A program made the position numbers and the translations under genes. This document shows positions 1-9,542 of a stretch of DNA of 64,000 bases, piece after piece. Below the pieces are notes generated by a model. The model saw only the letters and a list, made by a program, of their open reading frames with translations, was not told the DNA's origin and ran no database searches. The stretch comes from Roseibium denhamense (GTDB taxonomy: Bacteria; Pseudomonadota; Alphaproteobacteria; Rhizobiales; Stappiaceae). The stretch is taken from positions 1 through 64,000 of the forward strand of contig NZ_SMLZ01000103.1 in NCBI RefSeq assembly GCF_009711415.1, read 5' to 3'. Numbering within the stretch: the first letter of the stretch is position 1; the number at the start of each line of letters is the position of its first letter.

Positions 1-362
1 GTCTCGGGGCATTGGATGGAGACAAGCGTTCGGAACTTGCCTCGCTGCTCGACTGTGAAGGGTTCGATGAGAAAGGAATGCTTTTGCTTGCAGCAAACGC
101 AGTAGATTTCTTCAAAGCTGCAGGGCACTTTGACTTCCTTGCGCCGCCGGGCATGGAATTCGTTCAGATCCTGACCGAGAAACAGGGTCTTTTGAGCCTC
201 AATGGCTTTCAATCCGTAGCGCATCCAGTTCCGGACGGTCTGTCTGGAAACCAGATAGAGTGCAATCACGTCTTCGATTGAATAGAGCCAGTGGGCGCGC
301 GCCAGCCGCGCGCTCTTGAGGGTCTGCCGCTTTGCCGGCTTTTCGATAACGGGCGCACTCAT
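1..362 (-). CDS. Partial HTH protein with Cys-pair motif, runs off left edge
   Basis: An open frame on the minus strand starts with ATG at 362 and stays open to the window edge (about 120 residues visible, C-terminus missing). Residues about 28-55 (WLYSIEDVIALYLVSRQTV) look like a helix-turn-helix of the kind that reads a DNA element, and a C-V-C-C cluster near residue 95 with a later QCPE suggests a zinc-binding knuckle. Its start overlaps the stop of the upstream gene by ATGA, so the two are translationally coupled. I do not recognise a named family. Small coupled HTH genes of this kind often precede a site-specific recombinase, which would lie outside the window; that is inference. Confidence 0.55.
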   Translation of the reverse strand, partial: MSAPVIEKPAKRQTLKSARLARAHWLYSIEDVIALYLVSRQTVRNWMRYGLKAIEAQKTLFLGQDLNEFHARRRKEVKVPCSFEEIYCVCCKQKHSFLIEPFTVEQRGKFRTLVSIQCPE

Positions 363-721
363 GAAGTCACACCCCGCAGCTTCAGGCAGTACTGTTCAAT
401 CTCAGCCCGATGCCACCGGGTCGTTCCGGGAGAGAGTACATAGCCCTTTGGGAACTCCGGATTGTTTCTGTTCCACCGCCAAATGGTGGGCACACTCACG
501 GCAAAAAAGGCGGCAACGTTGCCGACTGTCATCCAGGAAGAAAGGACTTCAGCCTTCTTCGGGCCAAGTCTCTGGGGGGCGCCGGACTGCTTTGATTTTG
601 TTTTCAGCCGAGCAAGCGCCGGCCGGGCCGGACGGGAAGCTCTGGGTGACTGTTCGGATGGCGCTTCCGAGATGGAAGGATCAATGGCGGGAAAGAGATC
701 AGTCTGCCGTGCCGCGCACAT
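359..721 (-). CDS. AlpA/MerR-like helix-turn-helix protein
   Basis: The 120-residue protein has a basic, proline- and serine-rich N-terminal half and a compact C-terminal winged-helix segment at about residues 63-112. That segment (WMTVGNVAAFF, SVPTIWRWNRN, FPKGYVL, TRWHRAEIEQY) follows the AlpA/excisionase-type DNA-binding pattern of helix, recognition helix, then an arginine-led wing that specifies a domain-ending helix. AlpA-like proteins regulate or assist integrases of prophages and islands. It overlaps the next gene by ATGA and lies just 3' of tRNA-Ser, a common integration site. Recombinase activity is not visible in this gene itself. Confidence 0.6.
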   Translation of the reverse strand: MCAARQTDLFPAIDPSISEAPSEQSPRASRPARPALARLKTKSKQSGAPQRLGPKKAEVLSSWMTVGNVAAFFAVSVPTIWRWNRNNPEFPKGYVLSPGTTRWHRAEIEQYCLKLRGVTS

Positions 722-989
722 GCAAGCCTCCTGAGTCGCGCTCGGGTAAACGAGCGGTTTCGGTTGGCGAGCACGTCCTGCGCAAGCTGGTGATGAACCC
801 GGATGAGATAAATGAACCGAGTTACATATTGGGTAGGCACTGCTGCGTTGTCGTGCAAGAGCCTGAGGCGAAAAAAAACGGATTGAACGCCAGGGCTGTG
901 AATAAACCTGTCAACTGATGGGCTGGATGATGGTCTGAGAATTCACGCCAAAAATTGGCGATTGAAAATCAATAACTTATCAAGAAAAA

Positions 990-1079
990 TGGCGGAGAGA
1001 GAGGGATTCGAACCCTCGGAACGCTTGCGCGCTCAACGGTTTTCGAGACCGCCCCGTTCGACCACTCCGGCACCTCTCC
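990..1079 (-). tRNA. tRNA-Ser (anticodon CGA)
   Basis: The minus strand folds into a 90-nt class II tRNA. The acceptor 5' strand GGAGAGG pairs with the 3' strand TCTCTCC, followed by discriminator G and an encoded CCA. The anticodon loop CTCGAAA gives anticodon CGA. A long variable arm follows, and the T-arm is GAGGG-TTCGAAT-CCCTC. Its 3' end faces the HTH gene pair at 1-721, an arrangement consistent with tRNA-targeted integration of an element. Confidence 0.95.
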
Positions 1080-1397
1080 GCGGCACTTAACGACAAACGG
1101 GCGTTAAAGTGGCGCGGACCATAACCAAGCCCGGCCCGGCCCGCAAGCCCTGATTTAGGGTGTGAAAAACCACTGTTTGTATGACCGCAGCGGACCGGAA
1201 AAACCGGGATTGCGACGGTTTTAATGCAGATTTTGCCGCAATCGCGCAATAATTGAAAAAATAGAAAAAACTACTTAAAATAGAGTTGTGTCGCGCCACT
1301 CTTATTAATAAGTTGGCAAAGTAGTAATTGCTCACAATGTATCCAAAAGCGTGTATCGGTGCGTGGAGAGATCTGCGGCCAATGAGCGGAGTACGTC
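1080..1397. other. Intergenic spacer, AT-rich, holds a promoter-like site
   Basis: This stretch between the divergent tRNA-Ser and the plus-strand gene at 1398 contains no convincing gene. Its second half is markedly AT-rich (about 1230-1330) and includes one good sigma-70-like site, listed separately. The open frames here lack plausible ribosome sites and protein-like composition. Confidence 0.6.
1254..1281 (+). promoter_or_regulatory. Candidate sigma-70 promoter for the gene at 1398
   Basis: TTGAAA (1254-1259) and TAAAAT (1276-1281) are separated by 16 bases in an AT-rich stretch, about 115 bases upstream of the start at 1398. No other promoter-like match as good is visible in the spacer. 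Assignment is by sequence resemblance only. Confidence 0.45.
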
Positions 1398-2450
1398 ATG
1401 TCACTGCAGACCCAAAGTCAGACCGATATCAACACGGTCGACATTCAAAAGCTTCTTGCAAGAACTGACGATAAGGCCTTGATGGAGGCGGACACGGGTT
1501 CCCACTACCAGACGGCCTATACATATTTTTATGTTCCAGGGGCCATCGGCAGTGCCCAGAATACCGCGGATGACGCGGGGCTTGGAACGCTCATCCGGCT
1601 GGGAGGCTATTCGGATCTCGAAGAAGCTGCCGAAACCGCCGGAACCCTTTCGGTCTATTATCCATCGAGGCACATCGACGATGAGGGCAGTTCCGCCGCG
1701 GCTCTTCAAAATGCGGCAAGCGGGAGCCAGGGCATCCTGTTTGCGTGCGACGGCCGCATCCTGTTGAAGACTGCCGAAAGGATGTATTTTGAAAGCGCGG
1801 CCTTTCACCACGATGTGGATGGTGATTACGTCGTTGAGGCGACCGGAAATATGTCCCTTTCAACCACAGGGGCCTCAGGGACTGTGGATCTTAAGTCGAT
1901 CAACGACACGGTTACGATCACCAGCGGCAACAACAAAAGCATTACCATCGACGCGGGTAACGGCACCGGCGATCTTGAGGAGAATGTGAAAACCGCAACC
2001 CGCAAAATCGGCGGGGATGAGTATACGGTGACAAAAGGCGCGGCACGCTCCTGGACCGAAGGAACGACCACCAGTTTTTATTGGGGGGCTACGTGCAGTA
2101 TCAGCGCGGGCGTCGGCTTTTATCTGTCCATGGGCGCTGATATCTTCATAAAGCCGGTGATGTCCTTGTCTTGGACGACGCTTGGCTTGGCCTTTACCGG
2201 GGTCAGTGTCAGCTGGACAGGCGTAACAGTTGACCTGGAGGAGGTGTCCATGAAGTTGCGCGGTGTTCAGACAGAATCGCAGATCGTCAATTCCAAGCTG
2301 CGCCAGATTAATCATGAACTGAACACCCTGCAGGTTGACATGTCGGATGTATCGGCAACGACGGAGATGCTGAGCGCCCGTGCTGGATACATTGACAGCC
2401 AGATCGGCAGCATCAAGGCTGATATTCAGGACATAAACTGCAAGATTTGA
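1398..2450 (+). CDS. Unrecognised beta-repeat protein with C-terminal coiled coil (paralogue 1)
   Basis: The protein has 350 residues, no signal peptide and no family I can name. Residues about 30-105 are acidic and contain FYVPG and YSDLEEAAE. Residues about 113-185 show short alternating strands (GILFACDGRILLKTAERMY, then NMSLSTTG, TVTITSG, SITIDAG) resembling the C-terminal beta-repeats of VgrG/gp5-type spike proteins. A hydrophobic, glycine-rich block (FYLSMGADIFIKPVMSLSW) follows at about 235-285. The last 65 residues have heptad-like spacing and probably form a coiled coil. The ATG has GGAG about 10 bases upstream. It is about half identical, by eye, to the next gene. A spike-like or surface-fibre role is only a guess. 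Confidence 0.6.
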   Translation: MSLQTQSQTDINTVDIQKLLARTDDKALMEADTGSHYQTAYTYFYVPGAIGSAQNTADDAGLGTLIRLGGYSDLEEAAETAGTLSVYYPSRHIDDEGSSAAALQNAASGSQGILFACDGRILLKTAERMYFESAAFHHDVDGDYVVEATGNMSLSTTGASGTVDLKSINDTVTITSGNNKSITIDAGNGTGDLEENVKTATRKIGGDEYTVTKGAARSWTEGTTTSFYWGATCSISAGVGFYLSMGADIFIKPVMSLSWTTLGLAFTGVSVSWTGVTVDLEEVSMKLRGVQTESQIVNSKLRQINHELNTLQVDMSDVSATTEMLSARAGYIDSQIGSIKADIQDINCKI

Positions 2451-2476
2451 TCTGGCGTCCCGCGGCACTTCGCCAG

Positions 2477-2502
2477 CGCCGCGGCTGCCGCGGCGTTTGT
2501 TG
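2477..2502 (+). terminator. Rho-independent-like terminator between the paralogues
   Basis: CGCCGCGG and CCGCGGCG form a perfect 8-bp GC stem around a CTG loop, followed by TTTGTTGT. A second small hairpin (TGTGCCG-CC-CGGCACA, 2501-2516) follows at once. The site would end transcription of the gene at 1398 and suggests the two paralogues are transcribed separately. Confidence 0.6.
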
Positions 2503-2584
2503 TGCCGCCCGGCACAGGTGTCTCCTTCCAAAAGAACACAGATTAGAGCCGTTAGCGCATAATCATGGGTAACGGAGCGAGACA

Positions 2585-3607
2585 ATGTATGCCGAAACGA
2601 TCACGGAGTTGCTGGCGCCAGAGAATGACAACGCGTCTCCAAATGAGGCCGTTGAGACGTCACGGGCCGCCAAAAACACATACATCTATGTTCCAGGCGA
2701 GACCGATGAGGAAACCGCAAGCGCAGATGATGTGAGGCTCGGGGCTGTTTTCAGGCTCGGCGAGTATTCGGATCTGGAGGAGTCAGCTCACGCCGCCGGG
2801 CAGCAGGCTGCTTATTACCCTGCACAGCATGTGGAAGACGCGGGAAGTACAGACCGGGCGCTCCATACCGCCGATGGTGGAAGCCAGGGTATTTTGCTGG
2901 CGTGTGACGGGCGGGTGCTGATCAAGTCGAATGAGAAGATGTATGTCGAAACAGAAGCTTTCCATCAAAGGGCAAACGGACCACTGTCCATCGAATCCGA
3001 AGGTCCGATGACGCTAGAGACGACGGGCGCAGGCGCGCCTGTCACCATTGCCTCGGCGCAGGACACCGTAACGGTTCAAAGCGGGCCGTCGAAGGACATC
3101 ATTCTGGATGCCGGAGACGGAACGGGCGATCTAATTGAAAACGTTGCGACAGCAACGCGCACCATCAACGGCAATGATTTCACGGTCACAAAGGGGGCGA
3201 CACGCACCTGGCGTGAGGGCTCGTCGACCAATTTTTTCTGGGGTGCAAACACGAATGTTTCGGCCGGGTCCGGATTTTTTCTGTCGATGGGAGCGGACAT
3301 CTTCATCAAGCCGCTGATGGCGCTGTCCATGACAACCTTGAATGTTGGCATAACGGGTGCAAGCTTTTCCATGACCGGAAAATCGGTCGATCTGAAGGAC
3401 ACGGTGTTAGAGATCCGCGGCATAGAAACCAAAAGCAAACTGGCCGAAAACCGTTTGAATGCAATAGAAAACAACATTACGGATCTTCAGACGGCATCCG
3501 TTGACATTCAGGCGAGGGCTACGGGCCTCGAAACCCTCACGACGGACATTGCAGCCTTGTCAACTGGGAATACCAGTATGTTGGCCAGGGTAGTAAATCT
3601 CCTCTAG
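2585..3607 (+). CDS. Unrecognised beta-repeat protein with C-terminal coiled coil (paralogue 2)
   Basis: The 340-residue paralogue of the preceding gene is co-linear with it over the whole length. It shares IYVPGE, FRLGEYSDLEE, YYPAQHVED, SQGILLACDGRVLIK, LDAGDGTGDLIENV, FTVTKGATRTW and FFLSMGADIFIKP. The C-terminal helical tail (about 275-340) is the least conserved part. No signal peptide or transmembrane helix with ordinary features is seen, although the GADIFIKP block is strongly hydrophobic. The start at 2585 has GGAG about 9 bases upstream. No toxin, immunity or secretion gene lies next to the pair, so function cannot be assigned from context. The tandem arrangement indicates local duplication. 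Confidence 0.6.
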   Translation: MYAETITELLAPENDNASPNEAVETSRAAKNTYIYVPGETDEETASADDVRLGAVFRLGEYSDLEESAHAAGQQAAYYPAQHVEDAGSTDRALHTADGGSQGILLACDGRVLIKSNEKMYVETEAFHQRANGPLSIESEGPMTLETTGAGAPVTIASAQDTVTVQSGPSKDIILDAGDGTGDLIENVATATRTINGNDFTVTKGATRTWREGSSTNFFWGANTNVSAGSGFFLSMGADIFIKPLMALSMTTLNVGITGASFSMTGKSVDLKDTVLEIRGIETKSKLAENRLNAIENNITDLQTASVDIQARATGLETLTTDIAALSTGNTSMLARVVNLL

Positions 3608-3697
3608 TGCAGGGGCCGCACGGGTGAGCCTGCCCGGACGCCAATGCATAAGGAAGGCCAGGGTGTGTCCGTTTCGGCCGCCTTGGCCACTTTCGCG

Positions 3698-3725
3698 TTG
3701 ACTCCAAAGGATTGCTGCGTATAGT
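3698..3725 (+). promoter_or_regulatory. Candidate sigma-70 promoter of rplU-rpmA
   Basis: TTGACT (3698-3703) and TATAGT (3720-3725) are 16 bases apart. Transcription from here would leave a leader of about 200 bases before rplU, which is long enough to hold a regulatory structure. No other gene lies between 3608 and 3929. Confidence 0.5.
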
Positions 3726-3732
3726 GCGGCTC

Positions 3733-3757
3733 GCTCGAAAAGGTCTGCTTTTCGGGC
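3733..3757 (+). promoter_or_regulatory. Hairpin in the rplU leader
   Basis: CGAAAAG (3736-3742) and CTTTTCG (3748-3754) pair around a GTCTG loop, and the stem extends outward by a T-G wobble and two further pairs. It sits just downstream of the predicted promoter. Ribosomal protein leaders often carry autoregulatory structures; whether this one does is unproven. Confidence 0.35.
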
Positions 3758-3929
3758 CTGGCTAGTCGTCCATGGCCTGCTGGGCTTTCATGCTTCACGC
3801 AAACCCCGCACAAAAGACCTTGTCCTCTTCAGGGAAATCTGACCGGACAGGCGCCTCAGGTCGACCCGAAAGACAGTTTGGGCACAACGCCCAAACGTGT
3901 TCAAAAACGAAAAGAAGGACGTGCGAGAC

Positions 3930-4553
3930 ATGTTCGCAGTGATCAAAACTGGTGGCAAGCAGTATAAAGTTGCCGCTGACGACCTCCTGAAGGTCGAAAA
4001 ACTTGACGCCGAAGCCGGCAGCACCGTGACCTTTGATGAAGTGCTGATGGTTGGCAACGACACGGACACCACTGTTGGTGCCCCGACCGTTGAAGGCGCA
4101 AGCGTCGTTGCAGAAGTGGTCGACCAAGGCCGCAACCGCAAAGTGATTATTTTCAAGAAGCGCCGGCGCCAGAATTCCCGCCGCCGCAACGGCCATCGTC
4201 AGGCATTCACCCTCGTCAAGGTGACCGATATCCTGACCGGTGGTGCAAAGCCGGCCAAGAAGGCAGCGCCGAAAGCGGCCGCGCCAAAGGCTGAGGAAAA
4301 TACCGAGGAGGCTGCTGTTGAAGAAGCCGCACCGCTCTTCACCGCCCCGGAAGGCAAGGATGATCTGAAGAAGATCTCCGGCGTAGGTCCGGTTCTTGAG
4401 AAGAAGTTGAACGCTCTTGGGATCACTACCTATGAGCAGATCATCAAGTTCTCTGCGGATGACATCGCCCGCGTTGACGAGGTCCTTAATTTCAAGGGCC
4501 GCATCGAGCGCGACAACTGGGTTGATCAGGCCAAGGAACTGGCAGGCAACTGA
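3930..4553 (+). CDS. rplU: 50S ribosomal protein L21 with helix-hairpin-helix extension
   Basis: Residues 1-102 are the complete L21 protein ([14 protein letters not shown] at the start, [17 protein letters not shown] near residue 80), which binds 23S rRNA in the large subunit. A lysine/alanine-rich linker (about 103-140) leads to a C-terminal helix-hairpin-helix module ([17 protein letters not shown], about 148-165) that is absent from the roughly 103-residue E. coli protein but common in Rhizobiales. The start at 3930 is chosen because it gives the family N-terminus and has GAAGGACG upstream; an in-frame ATG at 3897 would add 11 unrelated residues. It forms an operon with rpmA. Confidence 0.95.
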   Translation: MFAVIKTGGKQYKVAADDLLKVEKLDAEAGSTVTFDEVLMVGNDTDTTVGAPTVEGASVVAEVVDQGRNRKVIIFKKRRRQNSRRRNGHRQAFTLVKVTDILTGGAKPAKKAAPKAAAPKAEENTEEAAVEEAAPLFTAPEGKDDLKKISGVGPVLEKKLNALGITTYEQIIKFSADDIARVDEVLNFKGRIERDNWVDQAKELAGN

Positions 4554-4612
4554 GCCGCTGTTCGAAAGTAACCAGATCTGATTGAGAATTCGAAGAACGA
4601 GGAGTTCTAACG

Positions 4613-4882
4613 ATGGCACATAAAAAGGCAGGCGGTTCATCCCGCAACGGCCGCGACTCAGCCGGCCGCCGTCTTGGTATCAAGAAGTTCGGTGGCGAAG
4701 CCGTTATTCCGGGCAACATCATTGCGCGCCAGCGTGGCACAACATGGCATCCGGGCACCGGCGTAGGCATGGGTAAAGACCATACCATTTTTGCGACCGT
4801 TGAAGGCAAAGTTGAGTTTCAGGCGAAAGCCAACAAACGAACTTTCATCAATGTGGTCCCAGTGGCGGAAGCTGCGGAGTAA
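4613..4882 (+). CDS. rpmA: 50S ribosomal protein L27
   Basis: The 89-residue protein matches L27 over its full length: [16 protein letters not shown] at the start, then [19 protein letters not shown] and [13 protein letters not shown]27 binds near the peptidyl-transferase centre, and its flexible N-terminal tail reaches towards the tRNA acceptor ends. Since the second residue is alanine after the initiator, no Firmicutes-type cleavable extension is present. AACGAGGAG lies upstream of the ATG. It follows rplU by 59 bases, the conserved arrangement. Confidence 0.97.
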   Translation: MAHKKAGGSSRNGRDSAGRRLGIKKFGGEAVIPGNIIARQRGTTWHPGTGVGMGKDHTIFATVEGKVEFQAKANKRTFINVVPVAEAAE

Positions 4883-5021
4883 AGCCGACGTGAAGTTTCG
4901 AAGCGCCGGCGTCCCATAAGACCCCGGCCATTCGAGACAGGTCAGCAACCAGACCAGTCGAAGATTTAAGGGGGAGATGGGACGCCATCTTTCCCTTGAT
5001 TTGTTTTGGCTGGAGGAAAAA

Positions 5022-5627
5022 ATGGTTGTTGAAAGCGATGGATTGTTAGACGAAAGCAGTCTGGCAGCGGCCCCGTTGCCGCAGGAAGCGGTTCGTGTCC
5101 GGCTCAATAAGCCCCGCACGGACGATTTGGCAGATCTGGTGTTTTTGGCCAACAACAAGACCGTGGCGTCCAATCTGTCCACAATGCCGCATCCATTCAC
5201 CGCCCTGGATGGCCGGGCGATGATTGAAAAGGCTTTGCGCAACCAGGAACTTAATGCCGGTTTCGCGATCCGCCTGAAAACCACCGGCCGGCTTATTGGA
5301 TTGATCCGTTATGCGAATGTTGAGCCGGGCGGTCCCCTTCACATTGGTTACTGGCTCGGCGAGCCGTTCTGGGGCAAGGGCTATGCAACAGAGGCGGTGC
5401 ATGCTCTGGTCGACCATGCGTTCACCTATACCGATGCGCAGGAACTGCAAGGATCTTGCAGGGTCACCAATCCGGCCTCACGCCGGGTCCTCATCAAGTC
5501 CGGTTTCCAGTACCGGGATCAGTCCATGATCCGGTCGATCGGGGCCGGCGGGTCTGTTCCGATCGAACGGTACACGCTGGAGCGGGCGGTCTGGAAGTCA
5601 TTGAAAGGATGGGGGCAGGGACTATGA
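5022..5627 (+). CDS. GNAT acetyltransferase, RimJ/RimL type (1 of 4 in tandem)
   Basis: A 201-residue acyl-CoA-dependent N-acetyltransferase. The fold markers are an N-terminal RVRLNKPRTDDLADLV, the central strand IGYWLGEPFWGKGYATEAV (acetyl-CoA pyrophosphate loop region, about residues 107-125) and a C-terminal NPASRRVLIKSGF helix. These are typical of the RimJ/RimL branch that acetylates protein N-termini or small amines; the substrate is unknown. ATG 5022 follows GGAGG with 5-base spacing. An upstream in-frame ATG at 4977 would add 15 residues but has a cramped ribosome site. The stop overlaps the next start by ATGA. Confidence 0.85.
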   Translation: MVVESDGLLDESSLAAAPLPQEAVRVRLNKPRTDDLADLVFLANNKTVASNLSTMPHPFTALDGRAMIEKALRNQELNAGFAIRLKTTGRLIGLIRYANVEPGGPLHIGYWLGEPFWGKGYATEAVHALVDHAFTYTDAQELQGSCRVTNPASRRVLIKSGFQYRDQSMIRSIGAGGSVPIERYTLERAVWKSLKGWGQGL

Positions 5628-6193
5628 CATTGTTGCCGGAGTTGAAAACCCGCCGCTTGGTCTTGCGCCCCTTGCGCGATGAAGATGCTGCGGTCATAGC
5701 CGAGTTGGGTGGCAAGGACTTTGAAATCGTACGCTGGCTGACTGGGGCTTCCTGGCCCTATGTCGAAGGAGAGGCCGAGACGTTCGTTTCAAAGATCATC
5801 GGATCAGATCCGATGCAAACCGAAGCAGTGTTCGCAATCACGCTGGGTGGGGTCTTCATCGGCGCGGTCGCCATCGAAGCGGCGGGTGATCTTGAAGACC
5901 TTCCCGATTTGCCCACGCTTGGCTATTGGGTCGGGCGCGCTTTCCAGGGGCACGGCTATGCCAGTGAGGCTGTGGAAGCCGTGCTCGCATGGGCGTTCGA
6001 AACGTATGGGACGGAGGCGATCGCAGCGCGCGTTTTTGAAGAGAACACCCGGTCCCGCGGCTTGTTGCGCAAGTTCGGGTTCAAGCCCTATGCGATGACG
6101 GAAAAGTATGCCAAAGCGCTCGACCGGAAGGTCGCCAATGTTGTGGTTTGTCTGCAGCGGTCTGACTTCGAAGCGCTGAGGGTCGGGGGATGA
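5624..6193 (+). CDS. GNAT acetyltransferase, RimJ/RimL type (2 of 4 in tandem)
   Basis: The 189-residue protein begins MTLLPELKTRRLVLRPLR, the usual RimJ/RimL N-terminal strand. It carries LGYWVGRAFQGHGYASEAV at about residues 100-118, where the Q/R-x-x-G-x-G/A acetyl-CoA loop lies, and ENTRSRGLLRKFGFK near residue 143. The start at 5624 overlaps the stop of the previous gene by ATGA, and its own stop overlaps the next start in the same way, so the four genes are probably translated as a coupled set. Its substrate cannot be told from sequence. Confidence 0.85.
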   Translation: MTLLPELKTRRLVLRPLRDEDAAVIAELGGKDFEIVRWLTGASWPYVEGEAETFVSKIIGSDPMQTEAVFAITLGGVFIGAVAIEAAGDLEDLPDLPTLGYWVGRAFQGHGYASEAVEAVLAWAFETYGTEAIAARVFEENTRSRGLLRKFGFKPYAMTEKYAKALDRKVANVVVCLQRSDFEALRVGG

Positions 6194-6728
6194 CAATGCC
6201 GAGCCTGCGCAGCGGCCGACTTTGGCTCCGGCCCGTAACCTCTGCAGATATGGGCCGCATTGTAAGTCTTGTTGGAAACTTCCAGGTCGTCCGCAACCTC
6301 GGACGTGTGCCGCATCCCTACACTATGGCGGATGCAAAGTGGTGGGTGAACCAAACCGCCGCTTTCCAGGAAGACGGCGAGCGTGCGGTCGCAATCGATG
6401 ATGGGACGGGGATGATTGGTGCGGTGTCGTTGGGCAGTCCCGGCGAACAGGCATCCTTGGGCTATTGGCTGGGTGAGCCTTATTGGGGAAGCGGTTACAT
6501 GTCGGAAGCGGTAGGAACGCTTGTTGACTGGTTCTTCAAGACCAGCGGCGAAACGGAAATATTGTCTTCGGCACTTGATGAAAATACAGGCTCGATCAAG
6601 GTCCTGACGAAGACCGGCTTCAAAGCGGCGGGTCCTAAACCCTTGTTCATCCCCTCCCGCGCGAAGACGCTGCCTGCAACAGCTTTCCGTCTTCAAAGAT
6701 CAGACTTCGAACGCCGGAAAACAGCAGC

Positions 6729-6732
<4 letters not shown>
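6190..6732 (+). CDS. GNAT acetyltransferase, RimJ/RimL type (3 of 4 in tandem)
   Basis: A 180-residue member of the same family with RSGRLWLRPVTSADMG at the start, LGYWLGEPYWGSGYMSEAV at about residues 93-111 and ENTGSIKVLTKTGFK near residue 137. The ATG at 6190 overlaps the preceding TGA; ATG 6196, two codons on, is a possible alternative. It differs enough from its neighbours that a recent duplication is unlikely. It probably works on a different substrate, but none is indicated. Confidence 0.85.
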
Positions 6733-8361
<1,629 letters not shown>

Positions 8362-8362
<1 letters not shown>

Positions 8363-9501
8363 TGTCATCTTCCCGCGTTCTTTCCGGCTACAAGCGTATT
8401 GTGGTCAAGATCGGTTCCGCGCTGCTCGTCGAAGAAGGCGAGTTGAAACGGACATGGCTGGAAGCCCTTATTTCCGACCTTGTCATGCTTGCCGAAGATG
8501 GTGCCGAGATGATGATTGTCTCGTCCGGGTCCATTGCGCTTGGCCGGGGTATTCTGGGTCTCTCGAAGGGGCCTTTGAAGCTAGAAGAAAGCCAGGCGGC
8601 CGCAGCTGCTGGGCAGATCGCCCTGGCGCAGGCCTATTCGGAAGCTCTTGGAAAACACGGGCGCAAAGCAGGGCAGATCCTCCTGACCCTTGGCGACACG
8701 GAAGAGCGGCGGCGCTACCTGAATGCACGCGCCACGATTGGAACGCTTCTGAAACTCGGCGCGGTTCCGATCATCAATGAAAACGATTCCGTTGCCACGT
8801 CCGAAATCCGGTATGGCGATAATGACCGGTTGGCAGCCCGGGTAGCCACGATGGCCAGCGCGGATTGCCTCGTCCTCCTGTCAGATATTGATGGCCTTTA
8901 CACCGCGCCGCCGCAGCAAGATCCGTCTGCGGTGTTCTTGCCCGAGGTGCCCAGAATTACACCGGAGATCGAGGCCATGGCAGGAAGTGCGGGCTCTGAG
9001 CTCTCGCGCGGCGGTATGAAAACAAAGATTGATGCCGGCAAAATCGCCACGCAATCCGGCACCGCCATGGTGATCACGTCCGGCAAGGAACTCAACCCGC
9101 TCAAGCGGTTGGCAGGCGGCGCCCGGTGCACCTGGTTTCCCGCCCTGGCAACGCCCGGCAATGCCAGAAAGGCCTGGATTGGCGGGACACTGGAGCCACG
9201 TGGCGAAATCATTTTGGACAATGGTGCGCTTGCTGCCCTCAAGAAGGGCAAAAGCCTTCTGCCGGCTGGGGTGACCCGGGTAGCTGGCGTCTTTACCCGC
9301 GGCGATGCTGTGCGCGTTCTGGCGCCGGACGGGAAGGTCATTGGTCGCGGGTTGATTGCTTATGATGCCGATGAAGCGCAGCTGATCACCGGCCGCAATA
9401 GCCGCGAGATCGAGGCAATCGTTGGATATCCGGGCCGGGCTGAAATGATCCACCGGGACGATCTTGTCCTGGAAGATGCGTTCTTGAACGGAACACGATA
9501 A
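8362..9501 (+). CDS. proB: Glutamate 5-kinase
   Basis: This cytosolic enzyme phosphorylates L-glutamate with ATP in the first step of proline synthesis. The 379-residue protein has an amino-acid-kinase domain (about 1-255), with [10 protein letters not shown] as the phosphate loop, VSSGSIALG and [11 protein letters not shown], and a C-terminal PUA domain (about 280-370, starting ARKAWIGG). Length and architecture match E. coli ProB. It overlaps obgE by one base and precedes proA, so both proline genes share the operon with the GTPase. Confidence 0.97.
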
Positions 9502-9542
9502 AAGGGCATCCGGGCCGACCGGTGCAGATGGAGTTTGAAGGC

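Noticed and set aside
316-918. 200-residue plus-strand open frame across the HTH gene region
   Set aside because: It is antisense to the AlpA-like gene, has low-complexity arginine/serine-rich composition and no ribosome site.
1875-2585. 236-residue minus-strand frame across the first paralogue
   Set aside because: It is a shadow of the plus-strand gene, whose homology to the neighbouring paralogue shows the real frame.
3795-4640. 281-residue minus-strand frame over rplU
   Set aside because: It is antisense to a certain ribosomal protein gene and shows no protein-like pattern.
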